DNA of 21,774 nucleotides from a virus, in the IMG/VR virus record IMGVR_UViG_3300030107_004662, positions 1 through 21,774 of that record. The stretch is one strand, 5' to 3'. The translations under genes were made by a program, and so were the position numbers. Below, in pieces: positions 1 to 7,975 of this stretch (the first letter of the stretch is position 1; each line of letters begins with the position of its first letter). Under the pieces are notes generated by a model. That model made no database searches, was not told the origin of the DNA, and was given only the letters and a program-made list of their open reading frames with translations.

Positions 1-72
1 ACTGGTGCTACTGGTGCCGTTGGTGCTACTGGTGCTACTGGTGCCGTTGGTGCTACTGGTGCTACTGGTGCT
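1..72 (+). repeat. Tandem DNA repeat encoding Gly-Ala-Thr collagen-like units
   Basis: Bases 1-27 and 28-54 are identical 27-bp units, each made of three 9-bp Xaa-Gly-Ala codon triplets. A partial third unit runs to 72. Codon choice is also conserved (GGT and GCT almost throughout), so this is repetition at DNA level and not only at protein level. The array probably continues upstream of the window. Such arrays can expand or contract by slippage or recombination and change stalk length. Confidence 0.85.
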
Positions 73-1602
73 GACTCTACGGTTGCTGGTCCTACTGGTG
101 CTACAGGAACCATAGGAAGAGTTGGACTGTCCGGTGGTGCTTCCTTTGACAACAACCAGTCTCTATTATTCTTCTCTTCTACTGACGGATTAACTTTAAC
201 TGCTTCCCAAGCAGGCACAGTTACTAAAGTAGTATTTGATGGTGATGGTCTTCTTGGTTCCGGTATGCAGGAAGCACTGTATACTTACGGTTTAACTAGC
301 GGTATATTGAATGCAGTTGAACCATCTTCAAATGGTGAGTTGTTATACAATGAAACCAACAAGCAGTTGGGAATTTATAAATTCGACAACAGTGGCAGGG
401 ATTTCAGAACACAACTCTCTTCTGCCATAAACAATAATGCCACTGGTAGAGTTATCTTGAGATTCGATGATGGTATTCAAGCCAGATCATTTGAATTTGA
501 CGGCACTGATTCCGATGGTGCGTATAATGGAACATATTTTAGAATTCCAATCGTTCAAATCAACGGCGGAACAGCGGGTTCCGGTAAAATAGTTGGAGTT
601 GAAATTGAACTAGATAACCAAACTATGGGACCTGGTTCAGCATTCCGTTTTCCCGGTGGAGGAGAAACTTTCACCAGCGTTGTCACAATGCTTAATGGAT
701 TTACTGGTGGTATCACTCTCAATCACGGCGCAGGAATTACCACTGCTGGTGGAACTGCTACTGGTATAACCATAGGAATTGATGCAACTTCTACAATAAA
801 GGTTGCAGGAATTTCATGCGATGGTGGTGCGACCTTTGGTGGAAACGTCCGGTTTAAAGATGATATCGATGTTAGCAGTGTCTTTATAAAGGGCGGTGGC
901 AGTGGTGGTCCTCCCGGTGAAGCACCGATGGCACTTGACCTCACGGACGGCCGGCATGGTCTGGCATTAGGCGAGGTAGACACCGAACGCAACCATACCA
1001 TTTTGTTTATGGATGATCTAAATAAAAAATATCACTTTACCGCAAATGGTGGTTGTACAGTAGACATCGGTGGAAAACTTAAAGTGAGTGGACTGATCGA
1101 GGCCACTGGTGGTTTCTCTGGTCCCGGAGCAACATTTACAGACATTATAAGAGCGAGAGGTCTTACTCTCGGAACTGCTGGTATTGTATTTTCTGATGCA
1201 ACGACAATAACGACTGCCCCCGTCAATCAGAAAAATGTAGCACACTTTACTGTTACTTCTTCTAGTGGAATTTCTTCTGGTAGTAGAACACACAGCCTAC
1301 ACTATATTCCTTTCGATGCGACAGCAAAAGAAATTGGAATCAAGACTTGTGTAACTGGGGGAATAACTGCATCCATTTTGGTAACAAGTTTCTCTACTCC
1401 TTTCGCAGAAACAGGAGTAACAACAACAGGACAGAGAACTATTGCAACACTTAATGCTGCTACTGCATCCTTTGGTGCTACAGGAACAACAATGTCAAGT
1501 GCTGCCATAACAGGTGGTTCTTATGTGTTCCTTAAGATTGATGGAATTTCATATCCCGGTATTACTGGTGTACAAGCATTTTTAACGTATGAAAGAAATT
1601 GA
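1..1602 (+). CDS. Tail fibre protein with collagen-like repeats (5' partial)
   Basis: The frame is open from the first base of the window, so the gene starts upstream; an ATG at 265 is internal. The first 24 codons are a Gly-Ala-Thr / Gly-Ala-Val collagen-like stretch, and a further Gly-Pro-Thr-Gly-Ala-Thr-Gly block follows at about codon 30. The rest is glycine-, threonine- and serine-rich, with repeated beta-strand-like patterns (GGATFGGNVRF, GGFSGPGATFTDIIRA) and no enzyme motif. Collagen-like Gly-X-Y stretches are common in phage fibres, where they make trimeric stalks. The C-terminal part would then be the shaft and distal, possibly receptor-contacting, domain. The stop at 1600-1602 lies 3 bases before the next fibre-like gene, so the two are probably co-transcribed. 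The fibre assignment is firm by type; which fibre it is cannot be told. Confidence 0.8.
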   Translation, partial: TGATGAVGATGATGAVGATGATGADSTVAGPTGATGTIGRVGLSGGASFDNNQSLLFFSSTDGLTLTASQAGTVTKVVFDGDGLLGSGMQEALYTYGLTSGILNAVEPSSNGELLYNETNKQLGIYKFDNSGRDFRTQLSSAINNNATGRVILRFDDGIQARSFEFDGTDSDGAYNGTYFRIPIVQINGGTAGSGKIVGVEIELDNQTMGPGSAFRFPGGGETFTSVVTMLNGFTGGITLNHGAGITTAGGTATGITIGIDATSTIKVAGISCDGGATFGGNVRFKDDIDVSSVFIKGGGSGGPPGEAPMALDLTDGRHGLALGEVDTERNHTILFMDDLNKKYHFTANGGCTVDIGGKLKVSGLIEATGGFSGPGATFTDIIRARGLTLGTAGIVFSDATTITTAPVNQKNVAHFTVTSSSGISSGSRTHSLHYIPFDATAKEIGIKTCVTGGITASILVTSFSTPFAETGVTTTGQRTIATLNAATASFGATGTTMSSAAITGGSYVFLKIDGISYPGITGVQAFLTYERN

Positions 1603-1605
1603 TAA

Positions 1606-2745
1606 ATGGCACTAACTAACGTATACATCTCACCCGCTGGTGCTGGAGACAATTCCGGTAGTTCTGTTGCCAATGCTGTTCCTGCTATAGACAGTAATGA
1701 CTGGTCTAGTGAAATCGCAGCATTAGATCGAGCAGACAAACGATTCATATTCTTGGGTGGTACATACACTGTTGCTTCAAAATTAGCATTTACTGGATCT
1801 GCACCGGCAGACAATACTCCCAATCAATGGGTTGGTGCAGATGCTAGTGGTAATATTCTTCGTCCCAAGTTTGACGAATCTGGTCTTAGACTTGATTTAA
1901 CAGATTACCCTTTATTTGTGAATACAGCAGATACACAAATGATCGATACCGAAGAATATACTTTTTATAAGTGTCTGTCTTTTGAAAATACAAACGCAGG
2001 ATACAGTCAAGGTGGAATAGTTGAAGCAACCACGGCTGACGTTGATGCACAGATGTGGTTTGGTTGTAATTTTAAGGCCGCGGTGGCAAGCGACAATGCA
2101 GAGGTTATGGTAGCATCCACATGTGTAATGGCAATGTGTGTTTTTGAATGTACAACAAAACAATACGATAGAATTTTAGATGTAAGAACAAACACTAATA
2201 TCAAAAACTGTAGGGTGATTGGTGGTGGAACCAGTTCCGGTTCTGGAGATGGTGATGGAATTGAGACAACATCATTTAGTGCAGTAATTACAGATACGGT
2301 TATTTGTAATGTTCATGGTGATGGTTTCTATTATAGCAACACGAACGACAGACAAAACCCAAGTATATCAAATTGCACTATTATAAATTGTGGTGTCAAT
2401 GGGTTAGCAATGGCAACTCCTACTAATAACATTGGCAATTCTACTGGTATCTGTGATCAAAATATTATTTTCAACTGTGCTGGTGTTGGAATGAAGGCGA
2501 ACGCAACAGATGATAGGCAGGGTGGATGTCAGATTGTCGCTATGGGTTCTAATGGAACAGATTTCCAGAACCTAGACTCATACGAAGACATGATTGATAA
2601 AATTACAATCACCACCGCTGACTTTGTTGATTATGCAAACAACGACTTTAGGATTCGTCGAGACTCCGTGTTGTATAAACTTCTCGGAGACAAGAACCTT
2701 GGTGCCCTTCAGAACGAAGATTACGAATTTGATTCAGTAGGATAA
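1606..2745 (+). CDS. Right-handed beta-helix (pectate-lyase-like) tail protein
   Basis: The 379-aa product opens with an N-terminal YISPAGAGDNSGSS pattern, the usual entry of parallel beta-helix proteins in which residues after a Ser/Gly-rich turn begin the first coil. From about residue 180 to 300 it shows irregular rungs with repeated Asn/Gly turns (GDGDGIETT, VHGDGFYYSN, ISNCTIINCGVNGLAM, CDQNIIFNCAGVGMK), as in beta-helix tail spikes and fibres. The C-terminal YANNDFRI...NLGALQ pattern is a common closing segment of such proteins. No catalytic residues can be assigned, so it may bind or cleave a surface glycan, or be purely structural. It starts 3 bases after the collagen-like fibre gene and is followed 5 bases later by a methyltransferase gene, which places it in the host-contact module. 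Confidence 0.7.
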   Translation: MALTNVYISPAGAGDNSGSSVANAVPAIDSNDWSSEIAALDRADKRFIFLGGTYTVASKLAFTGSAPADNTPNQWVGADASGNILRPKFDESGLRLDLTDYPLFVNTADTQMIDTEEYTFYKCLSFENTNAGYSQGGIVEATTADVDAQMWFGCNFKAAVASDNAEVMVASTCVMAMCVFECTTKQYDRILDVRTNTNIKNCRVIGGGTSSGSGDGDGIETTSFSAVITDTVICNVHGDGFYYSNTNDRQNPSISNCTIINCGVNGLAMATPTNNIGNSTGICDQNIIFNCAGVGMKANATDDRQGGCQIVAMGSNGTDFQNLDSYEDMIDKITITTADFVDYANNDFRIRRDSVLYKLLGDKNLGALQNEDYEFDSVG

Positions 2746-2750
2746 AGTAA

Positions 2751-3257
2751 ATGAGATATGAAGTAAACATTCCAGATGGAGTTTCGGGTGACTATAAAGT
2801 AGTCAACGAAGAATCTTATACGAAGTTATACCAACGGATTAATTCTGAATGGTTGGTTATAATGGAGGACAATGAAAAAGAAGCAGCAGAGTCAGAAGAT
2901 TTTTTAAATGCTGCCACGGGGGATGTTCTTCTTGCCGGGTTGGGGTTGGGAATGGTAATAAAACCACTCCTCAACAATGACTCGGTTACCAGTATAACCA
3001 TAGTTGAAAAGTTCCAAGAAGTTATAGATCTAGTATGGTCACATGTACCACAATCTGATAGAGTTAAAGTTAGATTGATAAAAGACGATATTTATACATG
3101 GACACCAGATAAAGATTTTGATGTGGCTTGGTTTGATTCGTTTATTAATCCAATTGATGGTACTGATCCGCATGGAACTTATTTGACTGAAATGAAAACT
3201 AAATATGAAAGTTCTGTTGGTGTAGGATATTTCTGGCCATATGGTGGTGCTTGGTAA
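2751..3257 (+). CDS. Small class I SAM-dependent methyltransferase (spermidine-synthase-like fold)
   Basis: The 168-aa product has the Rossmann glycine loop DVLLAGLGLGM (about residues 58-68), an acidic second-strand end ITIVEK (about 82-87) that would hold the SAM ribose, and a VRLIKDDIY then DVAWFDSF pair that fits the next two strands. The N-terminal IPDGVSGDYKV motif and the Trp-ending C-terminus match small methyltransferase-like proteins that I recall as common in phage genomes; this is recalled, not searched. The target is unknown: nucleic acid, a small molecule or the neighbouring fibres are all possible. The gene lies between the beta-helix protein and a glycosyltransferase gene. At under 170 aa it lacks a clear substrate-binding domain. 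Confidence 0.65.
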   Translation: MRYEVNIPDGVSGDYKVVNEESYTKLYQRINSEWLVIMEDNEKEAAESEDFLNAATGDVLLAGLGLGMVIKPLLNNDSVTSITIVEKFQEVIDLVWSHVPQSDRVKVRLIKDDIYTWTPDKDFDVAWFDSFINPIDGTDPHGTYLTEMKTKYESSVGVGYFWPYGGAW

Positions 3258-3283
3258 AAAATATTTAAACAAGGATTTATATT

Positions 3284-3943
3284 ATGAAGATTGACATTCG
3301 GAACCTCCGAACACAGTGGATTAACTTAGACAAAGACACAACCAAAGCAGAGCAAATGGTAACCCTTTTAAACGAACATGGGTTCACCAATCATGAGAGA
3401 TTTAGGGCAACAACAGACTCTGCTGAATTTGGAATCACAAAGGAAAATTGTAGGTGGTTCGGTACACATATGTGTGGATTGTCTCATAGAAAATTATTAA
3501 AAGAAACAATTATAGAAGATAGCAATCCTATTCTTGTTCTCGAAGATGACATAGAAGTGGAAGACAAAAATATTCAATATGAAGTAGAGATACCAGATGA
3601 TGCTGATGCAGTTTACTTCGGAACATCACAAGGCGATTGCAATTACTCTGCAATAGAAGCAGGAAATGGGTTTGCAAAAGTAAAAAGAATTTTTGCTACT
3701 CACGCAATCCTCCACATCAACCCTAAATATTCGGAAATGGTTGTTAAGATTACCGAAGATGCAGTTAAGGCGGACGGACCTTTTGATGTTGGTATAGCAT
3801 ATGGTGTACAAGAAAAATTTAATGTCTATGCAGTAAAGTCTCCTTTTTTCTATCAAGCAGATTCAAAAAATACAGTGAACAAGTACGAATATATCACCAG
3901 AATTCCATTACTTTTAAATGATGAGGAATCCAATTTAGTATGA
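3284..3943 (+). CDS. Glycosyltransferase family 25-like protein
   Basis: The 219-aa product has the GT25 signature order. An N-terminal QWINLDKDT strand comes first, followed by CGLSHRKLLKETI (about 64-76), which corresponds to the conserved xGCxxSH segment. The ILVLEDDIEV motif (about 83-92) supplies the acidic metal/nucleotide-sugar site (Glu87, Asp88, Asp89). GT25 enzymes transfer sugars, classically galactose, during lipooligosaccharide synthesis. In a phage the acceptor could be host surface glycan, which would alter superinfection, or the phage's own fibres. A ribosome binding site AAGGA precedes the ATG. Its stop overlaps the dUTPase start by ATGA, so translation of the two is probably coupled. 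The family is clear; donor and acceptor are unknown. Confidence 0.8.
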   Translation: MKIDIRNLRTQWINLDKDTTKAEQMVTLLNEHGFTNHERFRATTDSAEFGITKENCRWFGTHMCGLSHRKLLKETIIEDSNPILVLEDDIEVEDKNIQYEVEIPDDADAVYFGTSQGDCNYSAIEAGNGFAKVKRIFATHAILHINPKYSEMVVKITEDAVKADGPFDVGIAYGVQEKFNVYAVKSPFFYQADSKNTVNKYEYITRIPLLLNDEESNLV

Positions 3944-4446
3944 ACGATTTAAAATTTTATAAAAAGTATAACGATGTAGAGTCCCCATTCCATGCAACAT
4001 CAAATGCTGCATGTTTTGATATTCACGCATATATCAAAGAAGACATTCCAATCACTGTTTATGGAATGGACAATGTAAAGGAAAAGAAAATACCAACGGG
4101 AGGAATTCTAGTACTCCGCCCAGGCGACCGAGTATTGGTCCCGACTGGATTGATCTTTGATATTCCAGTACATCATTCTGTTCGTATTCATGCAAGATCT
4201 AGCATTTCTTTAAAATTTGGGTTGACTATACCCAATGGAGAGGGTATAATTGATTCAGATTATTACCACGAAACTTTTGTTATGCTTTACAATGCAAGTG
4301 CAGATGAAGTTACAATCGAAGATGGTACTCGCATTGCACAAGGCGAAATGGTAAGAAATGATGCATATGATGTGCTGGAAACCAACCAAGTTCCAGCCAA
4401 AAAAACAAATCGTGTTGGTGGGTTTGGTTCCACAGGAGTTAAATAA
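3940..4446 (+). CDS. dut: dUTPase (trimeric dUTP diphosphatase)
   Basis: All five motifs of the homotrimeric dUTPase family are present in order in the 168-aa product: ACFDIHA (24-30), ARSSIS (85-90), GEGIIDSDYYHE (100-111, with the catalytic Asp in IDSDY), GTRIAQ (129-134) and the flexible C-terminal arm RVGGFGSTG (158-166). The enzyme hydrolyses dUTP to dUMP and diphosphate, which keeps uracil out of phage DNA and feeds dUMP to thymidylate synthase. ThyX is encoded in the same window (12829-13542). A short insertion between motifs I and II (about 40-60) is slightly longer than in compact bacterial forms. It overlaps the upstream gene by 4 bases and the downstream gene by one base (TAATG). 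Confidence 0.95.
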   Translation: MNDLKFYKKYNDVESPFHATSNAACFDIHAYIKEDIPITVYGMDNVKEKKIPTGGILVLRPGDRVLVPTGLIFDIPVHHSVRIHARSSISLKFGLTIPNGEGIIDSDYYHETFVMLYNASADEVTIEDGTRIAQGEMVRNDAYDVLETNQVPAKKTNRVGGFGSTGVK

Positions 4447-4763
4447 TGAACAGAGAAGAACTACTAAAACATCATGCAAAACTCTGCAAAGAAGCAGTTG
4501 ATATTATGAAAAAGAAAAATCATGACTACGCCGGCGAAGGCGGAGACTCTCCTTTCGCCAATTTTACTAGATCGGAAGACATGGGGATTTGTACTACAGA
4601 ACAAGGATTCCTTGTTCGACTGTGTGACAAACTTTCTAGACTGTCTACATTTGCCACTGCCGGTAAACTCAAGGTAGACAATGAAGGATATCATGATGCC
4701 ATTCTAGACATTATAAATTACTGTATTCTGTTTGATGGTTATGTAAGTTCTAAGAAGAAATAA
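4446..4763 (+). CDS. DUF1599-like small protein (nucleotide-metabolism associated)
   Basis: The 105-aa, probably all-helical product carries the pattern KKKNHDYAG...DSPFANF at about 22-40, with a CDKLSRL segment near 60-66 and an acidic helix AILDIINY near 85-92. This resembles the DUF1599 family (also called a nucleotide-modification-associated domain), in which the HxDYG and E/D-rich helices recall all-alpha NTP pyrophosphohydrolases of the MazG/dUTPase-2 type. Function in phages is not established. Its place directly after dUTPase, sharing one base with its stop, fits a role in nucleotide-pool hygiene or base modification. The family call is from memory of the motif and should be treated as likely rather than certain. 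Confidence 0.65.
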   Translation: MNREELLKHHAKLCKEAVDIMKKKNHDYAGEGGDSPFANFTRSEDMGICTTEQGFLVRLCDKLSRLSTFATAGKLKVDNEGYHDAILDIINYCILFDGYVSSKKK

Positions 4764-4764
4764 T

Positions 4765-4792
4765 TTGACTTACCCCTTATATGTGGTATAAT
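4765..4792 (+). promoter_or_regulatory. Sigma70-like promoter for the lysozyme gene
   Basis: TTGACT at 4765-4770 and TATAAT at 4787-4792 are separated by 16 bases. The -10 box is a perfect consensus and the -35 has five of six bases. Transcription would begin near 4798-4800, on the ATG at 4799. It sits just after the stop of the DUF1599-like gene and could give the lysozyme and downstream polymerase genes independent transcription. Confidence 0.7.
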
Positions 4793-4798
4793 CTTTAT

Positions 4799-5218
4799 AT
4801 GAAGATTTCAACCGCTATTGTCATTTTACTCTCTGTCTTTGTCGTGAAGGCGGAAGCAAAAGATCACAATAAACTGCTTCTGGCTATATGCAAGGTCGAA
4901 TCAAACTGCGACCCTTCTGCCGTAGGAGACAACGGAAAGGCAATAGGAGCATACCAAATATGGTATGACTACTGGTATGATGCATGTACGTTTAGCGACA
5001 AGGACGACCTACGACTGACAGATGGTTATAACAGTTGCTATGATATTGACTACTCTAGGAAAGTAGTTCTTGCTTATTGGGAAAGATATGCTACAATAAA
5101 AAGATTGGGGAGAATCCCCACGAACGAAGATCGAGCAAGAATACACAACGGCGGGCCCAACGGATTTAGAAAAAAGTCCACTGTAAAGTATTGGAAAAAG
5201 GTGAAGAATGAATTGTAG
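4799..5218 (+). CDS. Secreted i-type (destabilase-like) lysozyme
   Basis: From the ATG at 4799 the 139-aa product begins with a Sec signal: MK, a hydrophobic core of about 13 residues, and a KAEA cleavage site near residue 20. The mature part has the invertebrate-type lysozyme layout. CKVESNCDPS (31-40) places the catalytic Glu34. GDNGKAIGAYQI (43-54) holds the second acid, Asp44. A YWYDAC segment follows, and near the end DRARIHNGGPNG (111-122) and TVKYWKKV (128-135). The ARIHNGGPNG block is the hallmark of the i-type family. It keeps only four cysteines after the signal, fewer than animal members. An upstream in-frame ATG at 4781 would lie before the -10 box, so I prefer 4799. There is no Shine-Dalgarno sequence for either start. 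The gene overlaps the polymerase by 11 bases. Probable role: peptidoglycan degradation at lysis. A related lytic transglycosylase is the main alternative. Confidence 0.8.
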   Translation: MKISTAIVILLSVFVVKAEAKDHNKLLLAICKVESNCDPSAVGDNGKAIGAYQIWYDYWYDACTFSDKDDLRLTDGYNSCYDIDYSRKVVLAYWERYATIKRLGRIPTNEDRARIHNGGPNGFRKKSTVKYWKKVKNEL

Positions 5219-7796
5219 TGGATATTATACGAACATAGCAATCCGGGGTAAGTATATTCTTGCTAGAGGTTTTGACTCAGACGGAGTTCCCTTTAAAAAC
5301 AAAGAAGAATTCCGTCCAACCATGTTTGTTCCTTCAAACAAAAATACAAAACATAAAACTCTAGACGGATTACATGTAGAACCAATTCAACCAGGCAACA
5401 TAAGTGACACCAGAGATTTCATAAACAAATATGAAGGGGTTGGTGGATTTACTGTTTATGGTAATACTGATTTTGTATATCAATACATCGGAGAGAACTA
5501 CAAAGGTGAGATTGATTATGATTTTGCCAAAATCAAAGTAGCAAACATCGACATTGAATGTGAGTCTGAACATGGTTTTCCCAGACCAAACAACCCCAAC
5601 GAAAGAGTCAATGCAATCACTGTAGATTTTAATGGTACAGTTTATGTTTTTGGTTTGGGTGAATTTTCTCTTCCGCAAAAAGACAATCGAAAGTGGTTTA
5701 AATTTGAAACCGAGGAAGATCTTCTCTCTTCGTTCTTGTCGGTATGGAACGACGAATCCCCCGATATCGTGACCGGTTGGAATGTTCGATTCTTTGATAT
5801 TCCTTATCTCGTAAATAGAATTGAGCGAGTGTTGGGTGGCTCTGAGATGAAGAAACTTTCTCCGTGGGGAATTGTAAAAGAAAAAACGGTTCGTAAAATG
5901 AATCGAGAAAACCAAACATATGAATTGTTGGGAATTTCTACACTCGATTATTACGAACTATACCAGACATTCACCTATGTAAATCAGGAATCATATCGAC
6001 TTGACCACATTGCATTCGTAGAACTTGGTGAAAAGAAACTTTCATACGACGAATACGACAGCATGGCTACATTCTATAAGAATGACTTTCAGAAGTTTAT
6101 AGAATATAATGTCAAAGATGTTGAACTTATTACTAAACTAGAAGATAAAATGAAGTTGCTCGAACTTGCAGTGTCTCTTGCATATGCAGCAAAGGTAAAC
6201 TTCATGGATGTGTTTGGTCAGGTGCGTATGTGGGACTGTATAATTTATCATTACCTCATGGAACACAACATTGTCCCCCCACCAAAGACGACAAGCAAGA
6301 AGGATGCTCAGTATGCAGGTGCGTATGTAAAAGATCCAATTGTTGGTATGCATGACTGGATTGTGTCATTTGACTTGAACAGTCTGTATCCTCACTTGAT
6401 TATGCAGTACAACATCAGTCCTGAAACCAAGATTGAAACCGGGAGGAATGATCGATTTGGTATTGGTGTTGATAACATTCTCAAGGCAAATCCCGAGATG
6501 TATTGGAAACCATGCCACGAAAAACTTGAGAAGTTCAGATCAATGGGATATTCTGTTGCCGCAAACGGAACATGCTACACAAAAGAGCATCAGGGGTTTC
6601 TTCCTGCACTCATGGAGAAGTTGTACAAAGAACGTAAGATGTACAAGAAGAAGATGATCGAGTGTCAAAAACAACTTGAAGAAATTCCAAAGATGAATAT
6701 GCCCACTCTTGGTAGAGGTGCATTACATTCCAAACTGACAAAAGATATTGCAAAGTACAACAATTTTCAGTTGGTTCGTAAGATTCAATTGAACTCTGCT
6801 TATGGTGCTATTGGTAATGAATGGTTCCGCTATTTCGATGTTGATATGGCAGAAGCGATTACCTTATCGGGCCAATTGAGCATTCGTTGGATTGCAGACA
6901 GGTTAAATGGGTTCCTAAATAAAACAATAGGAACGGAGGATTATGATTATGTTGTTGCGTCTGATACGGACTCTGTATATCTTCGTCTGGGCAACTTGGT
7001 TGATAAGGTGTGTGGAGAAAAGTCTAAGAGAGAAATAGTTGACTTTCTTGACAAAGCATCGGAAGAAATAATTCTTCCATTCATTAAGAAGCAATATGAT
7101 GAACTTGCAGAACTAATGAATGCCTATGAAAATAAAATGGTAATGGATAGAGAATGTATTGCAGATAAGGCAGTATGGACTGCCAAAAAGAGATACATGA
7201 TGCAGGTTTATGATTCGGAGGGAATTCGATATGAAACCCCCAAAAATAAAATCATGGGCATCGAAACTACCAGATCTTCGACTCCACAAGTTGTTCGGGA
7301 GAATCTCAAAGAAGCAATCAATCTGATTCTAACTACGGACGAAAAGACAGTGATTGAATTTATAGATTCTTTCAAGAACAAATTCAACAACTTTGAACCC
7401 GAAGATATAGCATTTCCAAGAGGTGTAAATGGCATGAACAAATATTCAAACAGTTCTACCATTTATGAAAAATCTACACCGATTGCGGTAAAGGGAAGTT
7501 TGATCTATAATTACTATATCAAGAAGAACAAACTACATAACAAGTATAGACAAATAGTTGATGGTGACAAGATCAAGTTCATGTACCTCAAGAAACCAAA
7601 TCCACTCGGTGGCATTTCGGGAACAGATCAGGTTATTGCTTTTCCGAATAGTTTGCCTAGAGAATTTGAACTGGAGTCATTTATAGACTATGAAATGCAA
7701 TTTGAAAAGGCATTTCTAGATCCGATTAAAAACATATTAGATAAAATTGGTTGGAACCACGAAACGGTTTCTTCACTGGAGGACTTTTTTGGATAA
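5208..7796 (+). CDS. 43: Family B DNA polymerase, T4 gp43 type
   Basis: The 862-aa product contains every core motif of a proofreading family-B polymerase. The 3'-5' exonuclease has Exo I NIDIE (Asp115, Glu117), Exo II GWNVRFFDIPY (Asn192, Asp197) and Exo III YNVKD (300-304). The polymerase has motif A FDLNSLYP (388-395), motif B KIQLNSAYG (525-533), motif C SDTDS (585-589, catalytic Asp586 and Asp588) and the KKRY DNA-binding motif (660-663). Length and order match T4 gp43 and its marine relatives, and no intein or intron interrupts the frame. It would be the replicative polymerase, acting with the helicase and primase encoded downstream. Its start lies inside the end of the lysozyme gene and its stop shares one base with the next start. 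Confidence 0.97.
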   Translation: MNCSGYYTNIAIRGKYILARGFDSDGVPFKNKEEFRPTMFVPSNKNTKHKTLDGLHVEPIQPGNISDTRDFINKYEGVGGFTVYGNTDFVYQYIGENYKGEIDYDFAKIKVANIDIECESEHGFPRPNNPNERVNAITVDFNGTVYVFGLGEFSLPQKDNRKWFKFETEEDLLSSFLSVWNDESPDIVTGWNVRFFDIPYLVNRIERVLGGSEMKKLSPWGIVKEKTVRKMNRENQTYELLGISTLDYYELYQTFTYVNQESYRLDHIAFVELGEKKLSYDEYDSMATFYKNDFQKFIEYNVKDVELITKLEDKMKLLELAVSLAYAAKVNFMDVFGQVRMWDCIIYHYLMEHNIVPPPKTTSKKDAQYAGAYVKDPIVGMHDWIVSFDLNSLYPHLIMQYNISPETKIETGRNDRFGIGVDNILKANPEMYWKPCHEKLEKFRSMGYSVAANGTCYTKEHQGFLPALMEKLYKERKMYKKKMIECQKQLEEIPKMNMPTLGRGALHSKLTKDIAKYNNFQLVRKIQLNSAYGAIGNEWFRYFDVDMAEAITLSGQLSIRWIADRLNGFLNKTIGTEDYDYVVASDTDSVYLRLGNLVDKVCGEKSKREIVDFLDKASEEIILPFIKKQYDELAELMNAYENKMVMDRECIADKAVWTAKKRYMMQVYDSEGIRYETPKNKIMGIETTRSSTPQVVRENLKEAINLILTTDEKTVIEFIDSFKNKFNNFEPEDIAFPRGVNGMNKYSNSSTIYEKSTPIAVKGSLIYNYYIKKNKLHNKYRQIVDGDKIKFMYLKKPNPLGGISGTDQVIAFPNSLPREFELESFIDYEMQFEKAFLDPIKNILDKIGWNHETVSSLEDFFG

Positions 7797-7975
7797 TGGA
7801 ACATGAAACAAAAAAATTCATAAAAGAAATATTGGTGTCTCTTCTTCAGGACAAGAGAAAAGAACTTATTCGTATGAGAGACGACAAGGAATGTAGCATA
7901 GGAATATATGAAACGGCACTGGACACTTGTAAAAAAATAGAGTATAGTATAGAACAATTGGAGAAAATAAAATGA
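7796..7975 (+). CDS. Small helical protein between polymerase and uvsX
   Basis: A 59-aa product starts at the ATG that shares one base with the polymerase stop (TAATG) and ends in the ATGA overlap with uvsX. Start-stop coupling on both sides argues that it is translated. A longer reading from 7751 would run 45 bases into the polymerase gene and is less likely. The protein is charged, has no signal or membrane segment, and shows heptad-like spacing of Leu/Ile/Tyr (for example [15 protein letters not shown] at the end) consistent with a short coiled coil. No family is recognised. Confidence 0.65.
   Translation: MEHETKKFIKEILVSLLQDKRKELIRMRDDKECSIGIYETALDTCKKIEYSIEQLEKIK

Noticed and set aside
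723-1001. Minus-strand open frame of 92 codons inside the fibre gene
   Set aside because: It is a proline- and alanine-rich shadow of the Gly/Thr-rich fibre codons, with no ribosome binding site and no coupling to other genes.
3089-3096. Exact TATAAATA on the minus strand inside the methyltransferase gene
   Set aside because: It lies in a + strand operon with no minus-strand gene downstream, so it is probably chance. It also shows how often the box can arise randomly here.
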